A DNA stretch of 64,000 nucleotides from HT1-32 sp040219025 (GTDB lineage: Bacteria; Pseudomonadota; Alphaproteobacteria; Rhodospirillales; HT1-32): positions 682,001-746,000 of the forward strand of contig JAVJTE010000020.1 of the NCBI GenBank assembly GCA_040219025.1, in the 5' to 3' direction. A program made the translations under genes and the position numbers. This document shows, one piece after another, positions 34,604 through 43,461 of the stretch (its first letter is position 1; each line of letters begins with the position of its first letter). Below the pieces are notes generated by a model. It ran no database searches. It was given only the letters and a program-made list of their open reading frames with translations, and had not been told where the DNA came from.

Positions 34604-35194
34604 ATGAAGTTCGTCTTCCATGCCTTCGAGAATGTCGAGGATCTGGACCTGTTCGGTCCCTGGGAAGTGATCGGTGTTGCGGCCAAACTGGGCGGGGTTC
34701 TGGAACCCTCCATTGTTTCGTCAACCGGCGGTACGATCACCAGCGCCAAGGGATTACGGTTCGAGACGGACTGGTCGTTCGAGACCTGTCCGCAGCCGGA
34801 TATCATTCTGGTGCCGGGCGGTCAGGGTGTTAACCCGCTGCTGGATGACAGGCCGACACTGGACTGGATTGCAAAAGTGGCACCGGGTTGCAACTGGGTT
34901 ACCTCGGTTTGCTCCGGCTCGCTCATCCTTGCCGCCGCAGGTCCGGCCCGGGGCAAGCGGATCACCACCCATCACGGGCGCATCCAGCAGGCGAGGGACC
35001 AGGGTCTGGCCGCTGAAGTGCTCTCCGGCTATCGCTATGTCCGCGATGGCAACCTGCTGACCTCGGAAGGGGTTTCGGCCGGGATTGATATGGCACTCTG
35101 GCTGGTCGGTGATCTGTTCGGCCCGGACTTCGCCCGCAAGGTCCAGCATCAGATGCAGTACGACCCCGCCCCGCCTTATACCGGCCTGACCTGA
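34604..35194 (+). CDS. DJ-1/PfpI family protein (isonitrile hydratase-like)
   Basis: A 196-residue class I glutamine amidotransferase-like protein. The early Glu (NVEDLDLFGPWEV), the nucleophile elbow SVCSGSLILAAAG with the catalytic Cys, and the following TTHHGRI match the DJ-1/PfpI group near isonitrile hydratases. ATG 34604 follows shortly after fabI; a longer upstream frame overlaps fabI and is unlikely. The substrate is unknown. Confidence 0.82.
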   Translation: MKFVFHAFENVEDLDLFGPWEVIGVAAKLGGVLEPSIVSSTGGTITSAKGLRFETDWSFETCPQPDIILVPGGQGVNPLLDDRPTLDWIAKVAPGCNWVTSVCSGSLILAAAGPARGKRITTHHGRIQQARDQGLAAEVLSGYRYVRDGNLLTSEGVSAGIDMALWLVGDLFGPDFARKVQHQMQYDPAPPYTGLT

Positions 35195-35198
35195 ACGA

Positions 35199-35462
35199 TC
35201 ACAGGGCGTCGTCCGGCGGGTGCTGTTCATCAGCCATGACGGATTTCAGAACAAATACACGCAGTGCGCTGGACAGATTCACCCGGCGCCGGGAATCGAT
35301 CTCGGTGATCAGCGAGGCCAGTGACTGCCCGCGCTGGTCTGCCAGATCCCGGAGCCGGTGCCAGAAAATATCCTCCAGCGAGATGCTGGTCGCGTGACCG
35401 GCAATGACGACGGAGCGTTTGCGCAGGCGTTCATCGTCAGGCGCGGGTGGCGCTTCCTTCAT
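35199..35462 (-). CDS. Ribbon-helix-helix domain protein (RHH_4 type)
   Basis: An 87-residue protein of the RHH_4 family common in alphaproteobacteria. The strand RKRSVVIAGHATSISLEDIF leads into helices WHRLRDLADQRGQSLASLIT and a closing LSSALRVFVLKSV. Small RHH proteins bind DNA, but no target is known for this group. It is convergent with the DJ-1 gene, four bases from its stop, and divergent from the TauE/SafE gene. Confidence 0.8.
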   Translation of the reverse strand: MKEAPPAPDDERLRKRSVVIAGHATSISLEDIFWHRLRDLADQRGQSLASLITEIDSRRRVNLSSALRVFVLKSVMADEQHPPDDAL

Positions 35463-35531
35463 GGCCGGGCGATCCTTCTTGCCTTCTGAGGACAGGTCAA
35501 AAATACTGCCTTAAAAATAACCGGGTGGAAA

Positions 35532-36299
35532 ATGTCATTAACGGACGGGGCGCTGCTGGCGCTCGCCGGGTTTGTCGCAGGCAGTATAAATTCAATTGCC
35601 GGCGGCGGAACCTTCTTCACGTTTTCCGCATTGCTGGCTGTCGGTGTCTCGCCTGTCTCTGCCAACGCAACCAGTGCCATTGCCGTGGTGCCCGGCAGTG
35701 TTGCCAGCATGCTGACCGACCGGCATCTGATCAGGTCGACGGATGTACCGCTCTGGAACCTGATGATCATCAGCCTGATCGGCGGCGGTCTCGGGGCCTG
35801 GCTTGTGCTGCGGGCGGGGGATGTCAGGTTTGCGGCGATGGTGCCCTGGCTGCTGTTCATGGCGACCGGCCTGTTTGCACTGGGTCCGCGGCTGGCAAAA
35901 TTATCGATCCGGTTCCGGGCGCGCTATTCGGTGGCAGCGGCGACGATGATGGTGCTGGCCATCCAGTTCGTCACCTCGACCTATGGCGGTTTTTTCGGGG
36001 CCGGCATGGGAATCATCATGCTGGCGGCGCTGGTGTTCGTGTTTGGTGATGATTACCGCACCGCCAATGCCTGCAAGAACCTGTTTTCCATCTTTATCCA
36101 GTTCGGTGCGATCATTCTGTTTCTGCTGGAAGATGTCATCGCCTGGCATGAAGCCGGGGTGATTACCGTCGCCAGTATTCTGGGCGGCTGGATCGGTGTG
36201 CTGGGTGCGCGAAAGGTTCCGGTGCGCCTGCTGCGGGCCATTGTCATCAGCTGCGGCGCCTTGCTGGGCTGTTACTATCTGTATGGCCAGTTCGGCTGA
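35532..36299 (+). CDS. TauE/SafE-family sulfite/anion exporter
   Basis: A 255-residue membrane protein with about eight helices. The first repeat opens with ALAGFVAGSINSIAGGGTFF and SANATSAIAVVPGSVASM. The second has FVTSTYGGFFGAGMGIIMLA, which are the two glycine-rich TauE motifs. The family exports sulfite, sulfoacetate and other anions. It lies 6-9 kb from a possible L-cysteate sulfo-lyase, which would release sulfite, but no operon joins them. Confidence 0.88.
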   Translation: MSLTDGALLALAGFVAGSINSIAGGGTFFTFSALLAVGVSPVSANATSAIAVVPGSVASMLTDRHLIRSTDVPLWNLMIISLIGGGLGAWLVLRAGDVRFAAMVPWLLFMATGLFALGPRLAKLSIRFRARYSVAAATMMVLAIQFVTSTYGGFFGAGMGIIMLAALVFVFGDDYRTANACKNLFSIFIQFGAIILFLLEDVIAWHEAGVITVASILGGWIGVLGARKVPVRLLRAIVISCGALLGCYYLYGQFG

Positions 36300-36305
36300 G
36301 CGGCG

Positions 36306-36941
36306 CTAGATAGCTGACAGCAGATGTTCCCACAGCATCAGACAGGCGAAGGCAATGAAGACCGACCCTGTCACATAGTTGATGCCGCGCTGTACCTCCG
36401 GGCGGGTCAGCCATTGGCGGGCCCTGTCGGCAGCCAGTACCAGAGTGATCTGCCAGAGACCGTTGATGACCAGCATCAGCAGCGCCATCACCGTGAGCTG
36501 TAGCGGGATATTGCCGGCAGCAACATCGAGAAAGTTCGGGAACATCGCCAGAAAGGTGATGATGACCTTCGGATTCAGCAGGTTGGTGATGGTGGCGTCC
36601 CGGAATCCGGCGAGCGCTGTCACATGGGTGCTCCTGCCCATCGTCAGGTTTCCGCTGGTGCGCAGTGCCCGCAGGCCCAGCCAGCCGAGATAGGCCGCCC
36701 CGGCGACGGCGACGGTCCGGAACAGCAGCGGCGAGGAGGCAATGACAACGGACACACCGAGCGCCGCCAGCAGGGTATGGCCGACGATGCCGGTCTGTAC
36801 ACCGGCGACGGTTGCCATGCCGACCGCCCGGCCCGAGATCAGCGCATTGCGGATGATCAGCATGTTGTCCGGCCCCGGCGAGACGACAATTGCCGTGATC
36901 GTCAGGATAAACCCTGTCAGCAGCGCCGGGTCGGACAGCAT
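36306..36941 (-). CDS. LysE-family amino acid translocator (RhtB type)
   Basis: A 211-residue inner-membrane exporter with about six helices. The family signature VSPGPDNMLIIRNALISGRA lies near residues 20-40, with GVQTGIVGHTLLAALG next and the NPKVIITFLAMFPNF segment after residue 120. RhtB/LysE proteins export amino acids or homoserine lactones; the substrate here is unknown. It lies 12 bases downstream of fumC in the same direction. Confidence 0.9.
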   Translation of the reverse strand: MLSDPALLTGFILTITAIVVSPGPDNMLIIRNALISGRAVGMATVAGVQTGIVGHTLLAALGVSVVIASSPLLFRTVAVAGAAYLGWLGLRALRTSGNLTMGRSTHVTALAGFRDATITNLLNPKVIITFLAMFPNFLDVAAGNIPLQLTVMALLMLVINGLWQITLVLAADRARQWLTRPEVQRGINYVTGSVFIAFACLMLWEHLLSAI

Positions 36942-36953
36942 GGCCGACTTCCG

Positions 36954-38348
36954 TCAGTCCGGATGCTGAACCATCTTGGCCGGATCAACCCATTCATCGA
37001 ACTGTTCAGCCGTGACCAGCCCGGTGGCCAGCGCCGCTTCCCGCAGGGTGCTCCCGTCTGTGTGGGCTTTTTTGGCAATCTTTGCCGCGTTGTCATATCC
37101 GATATGCGGGTTCAGGGCGGTCACCAGCATCAGCGAGTTGTCGACCAGTTCCTTGATCCGCGCCTCGTTTGCCTTCAGCCCGGTCAGGCAGTTATCGGTG
37201 AAACTGCGGATGACATCGGACAGCAGACGGGTTGACTGCAGCAGGCAATAGGCGATCACCGGCTTGAACACGTTGAGCTCCAGATGGCCGGAGGCACAGG
37301 CAAAGGTGACGGTGGTGTGGTTGCCCATCACCTTTGCCGCGACCATGGTCACCGCCTCGGCCTGGGTCGGGTTGACCTTGCCCGGCATGATCGATGACCC
37401 CGGCTCGTTCTCCGGCAGGGACAGCTCACCCAGGCCTGAGCGCGGGCCGGAGCCGAGCAGGCGGATATCGTTGGCGATCTTGGTCATCGTCACCGCGATG
37501 GTGTTCAGCTTGCCCGACAGATTGGTCATCGCATCGTGGCTGCCCATGGCATAGAACTTGTTGGCGACCGGCAGGAACGGCAGTCCAGTCATGCCTGAGA
37601 CCTGCTCGCAGAACAGCTTGTCGAAACCTTTCGGCGCGTTCAGGCCGGTGCCGACTGCCGTCCCGCCCTGTACCAGCTGATAGATCTGGGTAAGGCTTTT
37701 TTCGAGCCGTTTGACGTTCTCCGAGACCTGCATGGTGTAGCCGGAGAATTCCTGCCCCAGTGTCAGTGGTGTGGCATCCTGCAGATGGGTGCGGCCGATC
37801 TTCACGATATGGGCAAATTCCTCGGTCTTGGTCTCAAGCACCTGATGCATGGTTTCCAGATCCGGCATCAGCGTCTGGCTGACCTCGATCCCCAGCGCGA
37901 TATGCATGGCGGTCGGAAAGCTGTCATTCGATGACTGGCTCATATTCACATGATCGTTCGGATGAACCGGTGATTTCGTTCCGCGTTTGCCGCCGAGGAT
38001 TTCATTGGCGCGATTGGCGATCACTTCGTTCAGGTTCATGTTGGTCTGGGTGCCGGATCCGGTCTGCCAGACACTGAGCGGAAAATGTGCATCCATTTCG
38101 CCGGAAATGACCTCGTCGGCCGCCGCACAGATTGCGGCCCCGAGTTTCTCGTCCAGTTTGCCCAGCGCCATGTTGGTTTTTGCAGCGGCTTTTTTCTGGA
38201 TGCCGAATGCGTGGATCAGCGCCAGCGGCATCTGTTCTTCACCGATGCGGAAATTCTCGATGGAACGCTGGGTCTGCGCTCCCCAGTAGGCATTCGACGG
38301 AACGTCAACGTCACCCATCGAATCCGATTCTACCCGAACCTCACTCAT
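36954..38348 (-). CDS. fumC: Class II fumarate hydratase
   Basis: FumC hydrates fumarate to L-malate in the citric acid cycle without an Fe-S cluster. The 464-residue protein has the expected length. It shows GAQTQRSIENFRIG, SGTQTNMNLNEVIANRA, HPNDHVNMSQSSNDSFPTAM, IGRTHLQDATPLTLGQEFSG, and the mobile-loop signature SSIMPGKVNPTQ. Iron-independent fumarase fits an organism with Irr-mediated iron control. The region upstream (38349-38607) carries a palindromic repeat. Confidence 0.95.
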   Translation of the reverse strand: MSEVRVESDSMGDVDVPSNAYWGAQTQRSIENFRIGEEQMPLALIHAFGIQKKAAAKTNMALGKLDEKLGAAICAAADEVISGEMDAHFPLSVWQTGSGTQTNMNLNEVIANRANEILGGKRGTKSPVHPNDHVNMSQSSNDSFPTAMHIALGIEVSQTLMPDLETMHQVLETKTEEFAHIVKIGRTHLQDATPLTLGQEFSGYTMQVSENVKRLEKSLTQIYQLVQGGTAVGTGLNAPKGFDKLFCEQVSGMTGLPFLPVANKFYAMGSHDAMTNLSGKLNTIAVTMTKIANDIRLLGSGPRSGLGELSLPENEPGSSIMPGKVNPTQAEAVTMVAAKVMGNHTTVTFACASGHLELNVFKPVIAYCLLQSTRLLSDVIRSFTDNCLTGLKANEARIKELVDNSLMLVTALNPHIGYDNAAKIAKKAHTDGSTLREAALATGLVTAEQFDEWVDPAKMVQHPD

Positions 38349-38476
38349 GTCCTGTTCCTTCAGATAATCTGTCTTTCCCCTTCTCTAGCGCGGAAGCAGT
38401 GAACAGGCCATATATGATGATCCGGGATAGGTCGTTTTTACGGAATAAATGACTCATGAAGTCTGTGCATCGCCGC

Positions 38477-38573
38477 CATCCTTCGAGACGGCGCGTGGCG
38501 CTCCTCAGGATGATGACTTCTACGCAACGGGGCGCTCATCCTGAGGAGCGCTGCAAGCGCGTCCCGAAGGATG
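38477..38573. repeat. Palindromic intergenic repeat, type 1 copy A
   Basis: A ~37-base arm beginning CATCCTTCGAGACG and containing GCTCCTCAGGATGA (38477-38513) is repeated inverted at 38537-38573 (TCATCCTGAGGAGCG ... CGAAGGATG), with a ~23-base spacer. The same sequence recurs at 53561-53665. It resembles the dispersed palindromic elements common in alphaproteobacterial genomes. Confidence 0.8.
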
Positions 38574-38607
38574 TTTGAGGCAGGCCCTGAGGTCGCCAGG
38601 TCGGTTG

Positions 38608-38733
38608 CTATCCGAGTATCAGCCAGCGCAGGCCGTAGGACAGGGCGGCGACGGCAAGGACACCGGCGGCCCATAATCCGATGAACCAGAGCCACCGGCG
38701 GGGTGGTTTGCCGGGATCAGTGGTATCCGCCAT
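38608..38733 (-). CDS. DUF2474-type small oxidase subunit (CydX-like)
   Basis: A 41-residue ORF downstream of cydB: an N-terminal polar stretch (MADTTDPGKPPRRW) followed by one membrane helix (LWFIGLWAAGVLAVAALSYG) and a short basic end. The W-x-W-F-I-G-L-W-x-A-G-V pattern matches DUF2474 proteins found after CioAB/CydAB genes. Its start overlaps the cydB stop by 17 bases and is preceded by AAGG. It probably stabilises the oxidase as CydX does in E. coli. Confidence 0.8.
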   Translation of the reverse strand: MADTTDPGKPPRRWLWFIGLWAAGVLAVAALSYGLRWLILG

Positions 38734-39730
38734 CAGCTTTCACCTTGCCGCGGAAGACCCAGTAGGTCATCGCGGTGTAGCCGAGGATACAGGGCACCAG
38801 AACCACCACACCGACCAGCAGGAAGGATTGCGACCCCGGGTCGCCTGTGGCCTGCCAGATGGTGATGTCCGGTGGAATGATGGCGGGCCACAGGCTGACC
38901 CCGAGACCGATGAAGCCCAGCAGAAACAGAATCAGGGTCAGTACGAAGGGGGCTACCTCGTTACGCCGGTGAACTGCCCGGAACAGCAGCAGGGCAACCA
39001 GTGCCGTAATCACGGGCACCGGCGCCAGCCAGCCGATATTCGGCCAGCTGAACCAGCGCCCGGCGATTTCCGCGCTGAGATAGGCGGTGCCGATGCTGAC
39101 AGCGACCATGAAGAACAGGACACCGATACACATCCGGTCGGCCAGTCCGAACGCCCAGTCGCGCAGTGCCCCCTCTGTTTTCATGGCCGTCCATGTGGCA
39201 CCCAGCAGGGCATAGCCGCAGGCCACGGCACAGCCGGTGAGGATGGAAAAGGGGGTCAGCCAGTCGAAGGAGCCGCCGGCGAAAACCCCGTTTTCGACCG
39301 TGATCCCGTCAAGATAGGCACCCAGCACGATTCCTTGCGAGACCGCAGCCACCAGCGAACCGATACCGAAGGCCAGATTCCAGAACCGGCGTCCCCGTTC
39401 TGCCTTGAACCGGAACTCAAAGGCCACACCGCGGAAGATCAGGCCAAGCAGCATGACAGTGAAGGGCAGGTAGAGTGCCGGCATGATGATGGAATAGGCC
39501 ATCGGGAAGGCCACCAGCAGCGCCCCCCCGCCCAGCACCAGCCAGGTTTCATTGCCGTCCCAGACCGGCGCGATGGAATTCATCAGAATGTCACGGTCGG
39601 CCTCTGTCGGGGCGGCGTTGAACAGGATGCCGACACCCAGATCGAATCCGTCCATCCAGACGTACATCAGAATGCCGAAGGCAATGATACCGGTATAAAT
39701 CAGCGGCAGCAGGTCATGCAGACTTGCCAT
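38717..39730 (-). CDS. cydB: Cytochrome bd-type ubiquinol oxidase subunit II
   Basis: A 337-residue polytopic protein with about nine helices, the smaller core subunit of a bd-type (or cyanide-insensitive, CioB) quinol oxidase. Early segments IMYVWMDGFDLGVGIL and NSIAPVWDGNETWLVLGGGAL are diagnostic, with FRGVAFEFRFKAE following. It is encoded two bases after cydA and followed by the DUF2474 subunit gene. It gives oxygen reduction with high affinity and no proton pumping. Confidence 0.94.
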   Translation of the reverse strand: MASLHDLLPLIYTGIIAFGILMYVWMDGFDLGVGILFNAAPTEADRDILMNSIAPVWDGNETWLVLGGGALLVAFPMAYSIIMPALYLPFTVMLLGLIFRGVAFEFRFKAERGRRFWNLAFGIGSLVAAVSQGIVLGAYLDGITVENGVFAGGSFDWLTPFSILTGCAVACGYALLGATWTAMKTEGALRDWAFGLADRMCIGVLFFMVAVSIGTAYLSAEIAGRWFSWPNIGWLAPVPVITALVALLLFRAVHRRNEVAPFVLTLILFLLGFIGLGVSLWPAIIPPDITIWQATGDPGSQSFLLVGVVVLVPCILGYTAMTYWVFRGKVKADGGYH

Positions 39731-39732
39731 GA

Positions 39733-41115
39733 TCAGTGTCCCCCGTCAGAGAGTGAGGCAACCGGCCCTTTCTCGCGGACATAGGCGGAGTCCCCGGATT
39801 CGGATTGCGCCGGACCCTTGCGCAGCAGCTTCAGGATGTACCAGGTGCCGGCCCCGAACACGATGGTGTAGACGACCATGAAGGCGGTGAGCGAGAAGGC
39901 GACGCTGCCGGCGCTGACCGGCGAGACGGCATCTGCGGTTCGCAGCAATCCGTAGATCACATAGGGCTGGCGGCCAACCTCGGTCGTCACCCATCCGGCA
40001 AGGACAGCAATAAAACCGATCGGCGTCATCGCCATGCAGACTGCAAGATAGGGTCGTGTAGTTGCCAGCCTGCCACGCCATATCAGGAATAGCCCGGTCA
40101 GCCCGACCAGGGCCATCAGCAGCCCGGCGGCAACCATGATCCGGAAACTCCAGAACACGATGCCGACCGGCGGGCGGTCGGCGGCATCAAAATCCTTCAG
40201 GCCGGTAATCCTGCCATCCAGACTGTGATCCAGGATCAGGCTGCCGAGATAGGGGATGGCGATCTCGAAATTGTTCTTTTCGGCCTCGGCGTCGGGGATT
40301 GCGAACAGACGCAGTGGTACCGGGCTTTCCTCGCTGTCCCAGTGCCCCTCCATCGCGGCCAGCTTTGCCGGCTGGTGTTCCTTCACATCAAGGCCGTGAA
40401 AATCTCCGATGACGATCTGCACCGGGGCGGCAAGACCGGCGAAAAGAACGGCCATTGTGAAGGTCCGCCGGGCACCGGTGCCGATATCGCCGCGCCAGAC
40501 ATACCAGGCCGAGATACCGGCGATGGTGAAGGCGGTGGTCAGGAAGGCGGCGGTCACCATATGGGCCAGCCGGAGCGGGAAGGACGGGTTGAAGACGATC
40601 GCCCACCAGTCTGCAGGGATGAACACACCATCGACCAGATCATAGCCTGCGGGCGTCTGCATCCAGCTGTTGGCCGAGATGATCCAGAAGGTCGAGATCA
40701 GGGTGCCGACGGCAACCATGCAGGTAGCGGTGAAATGCAGCTTCTCGCCGACCCGGTCCCAGCCGAACAGCATGATGCCGAGGAAACCCGCTTCAAGAAA
40801 GAAGGCGGTAAGCACTTCATAGCCCAGCAGGGGGCCGAGGATATTCCCGGCTGCGGCGGTCAGGCCGCTCCAGTTGGTGCCGAACTGGTAGCTCATCACG
40901 ACGCCGGAGACGACGCCCATGCCGAAGGAAACGGCAAACACCTTGGACCAGAAATCAAACAGCCGCCGCCAGGTGTCATCCCGGGTTTTCAGCCAGCGCC
41001 ATTCGATGACCATCAGCCAGTTGGCAAGACCGATGGTGAAAGACGGAAACAGGATATGAAAGGCAATCGTCGCCGCGAACTGGATACGGGAGAGGATGAG
41101 TGCGTCGAGTTCCAT
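39733..41115 (-). CDS. cydA: Cytochrome bd-type ubiquinol oxidase subunit I
   Basis: The heme-bearing subunit, 460 residues, shorter than E. coli CydA (522) because the Q-loop is short, as in CioA-type oxidases. The axial His for heme b595 is H20 in AATIAFHILFPSF. GMGVVSGVVMSYQFGTNW, FFLEAGFLGIMLFGWDRVG and GDFHGLDVKEHQPAKLAAMEG are typical. ATG 41115 (MELDALILSRIQF) is chosen because the longer frame adds an unlike N-terminus. Transcription starts beyond the palindromic repeat region at ~41.2 kb. Confidence 0.94.
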   Translation of the reverse strand: MELDALILSRIQFAATIAFHILFPSFTIGLANWLMVIEWRWLKTRDDTWRRLFDFWSKVFAVSFGMGVVSGVVMSYQFGTNWSGLTAAAGNILGPLLGYEVLTAFFLEAGFLGIMLFGWDRVGEKLHFTATCMVAVGTLISTFWIISANSWMQTPAGYDLVDGVFIPADWWAIVFNPSFPLRLAHMVTAAFLTTAFTIAGISAWYVWRGDIGTGARRTFTMAVLFAGLAAPVQIVIGDFHGLDVKEHQPAKLAAMEGHWDSEESPVPLRLFAIPDAEAEKNNFEIAIPYLGSLILDHSLDGRITGLKDFDAADRPPVGIVFWSFRIMVAAGLLMALVGLTGLFLIWRGRLATTRPYLAVCMAMTPIGFIAVLAGWVTTEVGRQPYVIYGLLRTADAVSPVSAGSVAFSLTAFMVVYTIVFGAGTWYILKLLRKGPAQSESGDSAYVREKGPVASLSDGGH

Positions 41116-41214
41116 GACGTGGGGAATGCTATACCCCCGACAGGGGATGTCCAATCACATCCTGCCCCGGTCTTATCGTGCGGGATGACATGTCGGGTGG
41201 ATTATCCGTCCAAT

Positions 41215-41273
41215 ACCCCTGTCATCCCGGCGCATGCCGGGACCCGGACCGCGGCCCGGGATGACAGGGGTAC
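41215..41273. repeat. Palindromic intergenic repeat, type 2
   Basis: The 17-base arms TACCCCTGTCATCCCGG (41215-41231) and its exact complement (41257-41273) flank a GC-rich core with nested dyads (GCATGCCGGGACCC, CGCGGCCCGG). It lies between the 3' end of the ABC transporter operon and the cydA start and may act as a transcript end for the former. Confidence 0.8.
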
Positions 41274-41290
41274 AGATTGCCGGGAACGGT

Positions 41291-42019
41291 CTAGTGGTTC
41301 AGGATTTTCGACAGGAAGTCCCTGGCCCGGTCGCTTTCCGGATTACCGAAGAAGTCGGCGGTCGGGCGGTCTTCGATGATGATGCCTTCATCCATGAAGA
41401 CCACGCGGTCGGCAACCTTCCGGGCAAATCCCATTTCGTGGGTCACCACCATCATCGTCATGCCTTCTTTCGCCAGTTCGATCATGACGTCCAGCACCTC
41501 GTTGATCATCTCCGGATCAAGGGCAGAGGTCGGCTCGTCGAACAGCATGACAATCGGGTCCATGGCCAGTGACCGGGCGATGGCGACACGCTGTTGCTGT
41601 CCGCCGGACAGATTGCCCGGATATTTGTCGATATGGTCGATCAGGTCGACACGGTTCAGCAGGCTTTCGGCCCGGGCAACGGCCTCATCGCGGCTGCGTT
41701 TGAGCACTTTTTCCTGCGCCAGACAGAGATTCTCGCGCACCGACATATGCGGATAAAGTTCGAAATGCTGGAACACCATGCCGATGCGTGACCGCAATGC
41801 CGTCAGGTTGGTCGATTTGTCGGTAATCACCTGGTCTTCGATGGTGATCGTGCCTTTCTGAACCGGTTCCAGCCCGTTGACGCATTTGATCAGGGTCGAT
41901 TTGCCGGAACCCGACGGACCGCAGACAACGACGACCTCTTTCTGCCTAACGCTGGTGGAGCAATCAGTCAGGACCTGAAAATCGCCATACCATTTGCTGA
42001 TGCTGTCAATCTTGATCAT
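41291..42019 (-). CDS. Polar amino acid ABC transporter ATP-binding protein
   Basis: A 242-residue ABC ATPase of the GlnQ/GltL type. Walker A is GPSGSGKSTLIKCVNGLE, the Q-loop is VFQHFELYPHM, the signature NLSGGQQQRVAIARSLA and Walker B VMLFDEPTSALD, with switch His in VTHEMGFA. It energises import by the two permeases encoded upstream and overlaps the second by four bases. Confidence 0.93.
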   Translation of the reverse strand: MIKIDSISKWYGDFQVLTDCSTSVRQKEVVVVCGPSGSGKSTLIKCVNGLEPVQKGTITIEDQVITDKSTNLTALRSRIGMVFQHFELYPHMSVRENLCLAQEKVLKRSRDEAVARAESLLNRVDLIDHIDKYPGNLSGGQQQRVAIARSLAMDPIVMLFDEPTSALDPEMINEVLDVMIELAKEGMTMMVVTHEMGFARKVADRVVFMDEGIIIEDRPTADFFGNPESDRARDFLSKILNH

Positions 42020-42672
42020 ACGGAAATCCGTTCTTTCAGGCGTCTGACATAAATCGAGCCGGTCAGACAGATTACAAAATAGACGAAGGCGGCGAAGACA
42101 TACATCTCGACCAGCCGGCCTTCGGTCTTGGCGACGATGGAGGACGATGTCATGAAGTCCTGCAGGCTGACCACATAGACCAGCGAGGTATCCTGAAACA
42201 GGATGATGCCCTGACTGACCAGAATCGGGATCATGTTGCGGAAGGCCTGGGGCAGCACGACATAGCGCTGGATCTGCCAGTAATTCATCCCGGTTGACTG
42301 CCCGGCCTGCACCTGGCCGCGCCGGACGCTCTGGATACCGGCCCGCATGATTTCCGAATAATAGGCGGCCTCGAACATGACGAAGGCGATCAGGGCGGAA
42401 TAGAAGCTTCCAATCGGTCGTCCGAGTGCCAGCGGCACCAGGAAATAGAACCAGAACAGCACCAGCAGCAGCGGGACCGAGCGGATCAGATTTACATATC
42501 CGGCGGCCAGCAGCGACAGCGGCGCAATGCCCGAGAGACGGGCCAGTGCCAGCAGAGTACCCAGTATAATACCGCCGATGATCGCCAGAAATGTCAGCCA
42601 GAGGCTGAGCAGCATGCCCTCGCCGAGAAACGGCAGCGACTGGATAATGACACCAAAATCAAAATCACCCAT
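42016..42672 (-). CDS. Amino acid ABC transporter permease (GltK-like)
   Basis: A 218-residue His/Glu/Gln/Arg/opine-type permease with about five helices. The domain opening LPFLGEGMLLSLWLTFLAII, the RSVPLLLVLFWFYF stretch and the EAA-type loop GMNYWQIQRYVVLPQAFRNM support this. ATG 42672 starts one base after the preceding permease stop; a longer open frame exists but overlaps that gene in another frame. Confidence 0.9.
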   Translation of the reverse strand: MGDFDFGVIIQSLPFLGEGMLLSLWLTFLAIIGGIILGTLLALARLSGIAPLSLLAAGYVNLIRSVPLLLVLFWFYFLVPLALGRPIGSFYSALIAFVMFEAAYYSEIMRAGIQSVRRGQVQAGQSTGMNYWQIQRYVVLPQAFRNMIPILVSQGIILFQDTSLVYVVSLQDFMTSSSIVAKTEGRLVEMYVFAAFVYFVICLTGSIYVRRLKERISV

Positions 42673-42673
42673 C

Positions 42674-43393
42674 TCAGCCTCCCTTACCGACATAGCCGGG
42701 AATGAAGGTGAAGCGTTCCAGCAATTGCATGATGACGGTGCCAATCAGGGCAATCGATACATAAATGACGGTGGCGGCGGTCAGCGCCTCGAATCCCTGG
42801 AAGGTGTATTCCGAGATCTGCTGGCTTTGCGCCAGCAGCTCCAGCAGCCCGATGGTCAGGGCCAGGGATGAATTCTTGAAGATGGTCAGGAATTCCGATG
42901 TCATTGGCGGCACAATCAGGCGCAGTGAAATCGGCAGCAGAATGTACCGGTAGGTTTGTGCGGTGCTGAAGCCATGCGCGGTCGAGGCGGCGGCAAGACC
43001 TGCGGGAACCGCTTCAATTCCGGCGCGAACCTGCTCTGCGATGCGCGATGCGGTATAGAAACCCAGCGCCAGTACGGCGGTCGTGAATTCCGGATTCGGC
43101 ATGTCGCGTTTCATCCACCGGCCCATATCGTCGGGCAGGATTTCCGGCAGCACGAAATACCAGAGGAACATCTGCACGAGCAGCGGGATATTGCGGAACA
43201 GTTCCACATAGGCGGTGCAGAAGGCTCGTATGGTCGGGTTCGGAACAGTCCGGCCAATTCCGACGAGACAGCCAACGGAGAACGCAATGCACCAGGCTGA
43301 CAGCGCGACCGCGACAGTCCAGCCAAAGCCGCTCAGCAACCAGCCGTAATAGGGGTCTTCGAAAAGAACGCCCCAGTTCCAGTTATAATTCAT
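42674..43393 (-). CDS. Amino acid ABC transporter permease (GltJ-like)
   Basis: A 239-residue permease of the same family. GFGWTVAVALSAWCIAFSVGC is the first helix, RNIPLLVQMFLWYFVLPEIL is the family segment, and AHGFSTAQTYRYILLPISLR is the EAA loop. In this family the two permeases form a heterodimer. A stable hairpin lies between it and the upstream binding-protein gene. Confidence 0.9.
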   Translation of the reverse strand: MNYNWNWGVLFEDPYYGWLLSGFGWTVAVALSAWCIAFSVGCLVGIGRTVPNPTIRAFCTAYVELFRNIPLLVQMFLWYFVLPEILPDDMGRWMKRDMPNPEFTTAVLALGFYTASRIAEQVRAGIEAVPAGLAAASTAHGFSTAQTYRYILLPISLRLIVPPMTSEFLTIFKNSSLALTIGLLELLAQSQQISEYTFQGFEALTAATVIYVSIALIGTVIMQLLERFTFIPGYVGKGG

Positions 43394-43422
43394 CCCGTCC
43401 CCCTGAACGCGGCAGAATTCAG

Positions 43423-43447
43423 CCGGGCCGCCGTCATGGCGGCCCGG
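43423..43447 (-). other. Strong intercistronic hairpin between binding protein and permease genes
   Basis: A perfect 10-bp inverted repeat, CCGGGCCGCC and GGCGGCCCGG, with a five-base GTCAT/ATGAC loop. It follows the binding-protein stop and has no T run. Hairpins here usually protect the upstream message, giving excess binding protein over permease. Confidence 0.7.
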
Positions 43448-43461
43448 GTCGCAGTTCGGAA

